Shown here: in pieces, positions 4,640-5,150 of the stretch
Numbering within the stretch: position 1 is the stretch's first letter
Layout: each line of letters begins with the position of its first letter
DNA from: an uncultured Collinsella sp.
GTDB taxonomy: Bacteria; Actinomycetota; Coriobacteriia; Coriobacteriales; Coriobacteriaceae
Direction: 5' to 3'
Assembly (NCBI GenBank): GCA_902468045.1
Contig: CABQXG010000122.1
Location: 1-5,150 of the forward strand
DNA: 5,150 nucleotides
The notes under the pieces: model-generated
The model's input: only the letters and a program-made list of their open reading frames with translations
What the model was told of the DNA's origin: nothing
The model's database searches: none
Made by a program: the position numbers and the translations under genes

Positions 4640-5150
4640 CAAATTCCTGGGCAAGCTGCGATACGTCTTCGCAAGCGTTGGTCCAGGGGGCAAAGTCGGG
4701 AGTATCCGAGATGATGCCGTCGGCCTCCCAAACTGCCTGATGCGAAAGGTCCCAGGGGTCGTGCGGTTCGGGCCGGCAGGGAAGGTACGGTGTCTGATAC
4801 ATGGGGTTCAGCAAAAAGAACGCGCCGCCCTCGCAGCGGTTGGCAAACTCGCGCAGCGCGCGTGTCGCCGGGCGCATCTTGTTCGTTTTGAACAACAGGA
4901 TCGTGCGGGCGAGTAGGTACCAGGGGGAGCTCTCGAGGGCATCGGCCCCCATCTGCTCCTCGAGCTGGTGGGCCAGGGCAAAAAAGCCGTCCTCGTCTTC
5001 CAGGCGAGCGAGGGCGAGTAGCACGGTGCCTGCAGCTCGGGTGGGATAGCCTTCCGCCTTAAGAACGCGGCGAGAATAGTTGGCGGCAGCACGGTAGCGA
5101 GCGCTCGCCATGCACAGCTGCGAGATGGCCTCGAGCGTGTGGAGCCACCC
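4620..5150 (-). CDS. Unrecognised helical, TPR-like protein, C-terminal part
   Basis: I do not recognise the family. The frame is open from the window edge to TAA at 4622-4620, giving 176 residues. An internal ATG at 5111 exists, but upstream codons read GWLHTLEAISQLC, a helix that continues naturally, so the true start is probably outside the window. Residues 1-110 look like paired amphipathic helices rich in Ala, Leu, Arg and Tyr (for example ASARYRAAANYSRRVLKAEG, then AAGTVLLALARLEDEDGFFALAHQLEEQMG), suggesting tetratricopeptide-type repeats. A less regular tail follows with NPMYQTPYLPCRPEPHDPWD and ends in AQEFARRYGF. There is no membrane segment or catalytic motif in the visible part. 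The ALREFANRCEGGAFFLLNP stretch vaguely recalls ST7-type TPR proteins, a weak impression only. It precedes murT-gatD by 45 nt on the same strand, so co-transcription is likely. Confidence 0.75.
   Translation of the reverse strand, partial: GWLHTLEAISQLCMASARYRAAANYSRRVLKAEGYPTRAAGTVLLALARLEDEDGFFALAHQLEEQMGADALESSPWYLLARTILLFKTNKMRPATRALREFANRCEGGAFFLLNPMYQTPYLPCRPEPHDPWDLSHQAVWEADGIISDTPDFAPWTNACEDVSQLAQEFARRYGF

Overview
The window looks like a chromosomal segment from a high-GC Gram-positive anaerobe. My best guess is a member of the Coriobacteriia, such as Collinsella or a relative. This rests on several things seen together: a type III glutamine synthetase, an EFR1-type flavodoxin/ferredoxin protein, a lipid II amidating MurT-GatD enzyme, C/G-ending codons in most genes, and intergenic palindromes with the 'GGTGCCTGTCCC' core. 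The taxonomic call is inference, since no marker gene is present.

Layout. Positions 2-802 (+) hold the C-terminal 266 residues of glutamine synthetase III, closed by a clear intrinsic terminator (827-858). Positions 982-1743 (+) hold a complete 253-residue EFR1-type protein with an N-terminal flavodoxin-like domain and two C-terminal [4Fe-4S] motifs. It is followed by a perfect 14-bp terminator hairpin (1785-1827) that can work in both directions. Positions 1832-1970 are non-coding and strongly structured. They start with an 18-bp copy of the 3' end of the neighbouring tRNA and end with an oppositely oriented T-arm-like hairpin. A tRNA-Glu(UUC) gene with encoded CCA lies at 2021-2097 (-), with its own terminator (1978-2009) and an extended -10 promoter element (2108-2116).

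Positions 2098-2396 contain no gene but hold the most unusual structure in the window: four copies of a 15-bp core (TCTCAATCTGTAACA) in alternating orientation, starting at exactly 40-bp steps (2199, 2239, 2279, 2319) with three unrelated 25-nt spacers. The array lies between two REP-like elements that share the 12-mer AAAACCACCACA. The right-hand one also serves as the terminator of the next gene.

Positions 2397-4574 (-) encode a 725-residue protein joining a MurT Mur-ligase-type domain and a GatD glutamine amidotransferase domain. These are usually two adjacent genes and together form the lipid II isoglutaminyl synthase. Upstream on the same strand, 45 nt away, is the C-terminal part of an unrecognised helical, TPR-like protein (4620-5150), probably co-transcribed.

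Functional links are loose. Glutamine synthetase makes the glutamine that GatD uses as ammonia donor, but the two genes are on opposite strands and separated, so no operon is implied. The rightward genes (glnN, EFR1) and leftward genes (TPR-like, murT-gatD, tRNA-Glu) converge at 1744-2020, which explains the terminators there.
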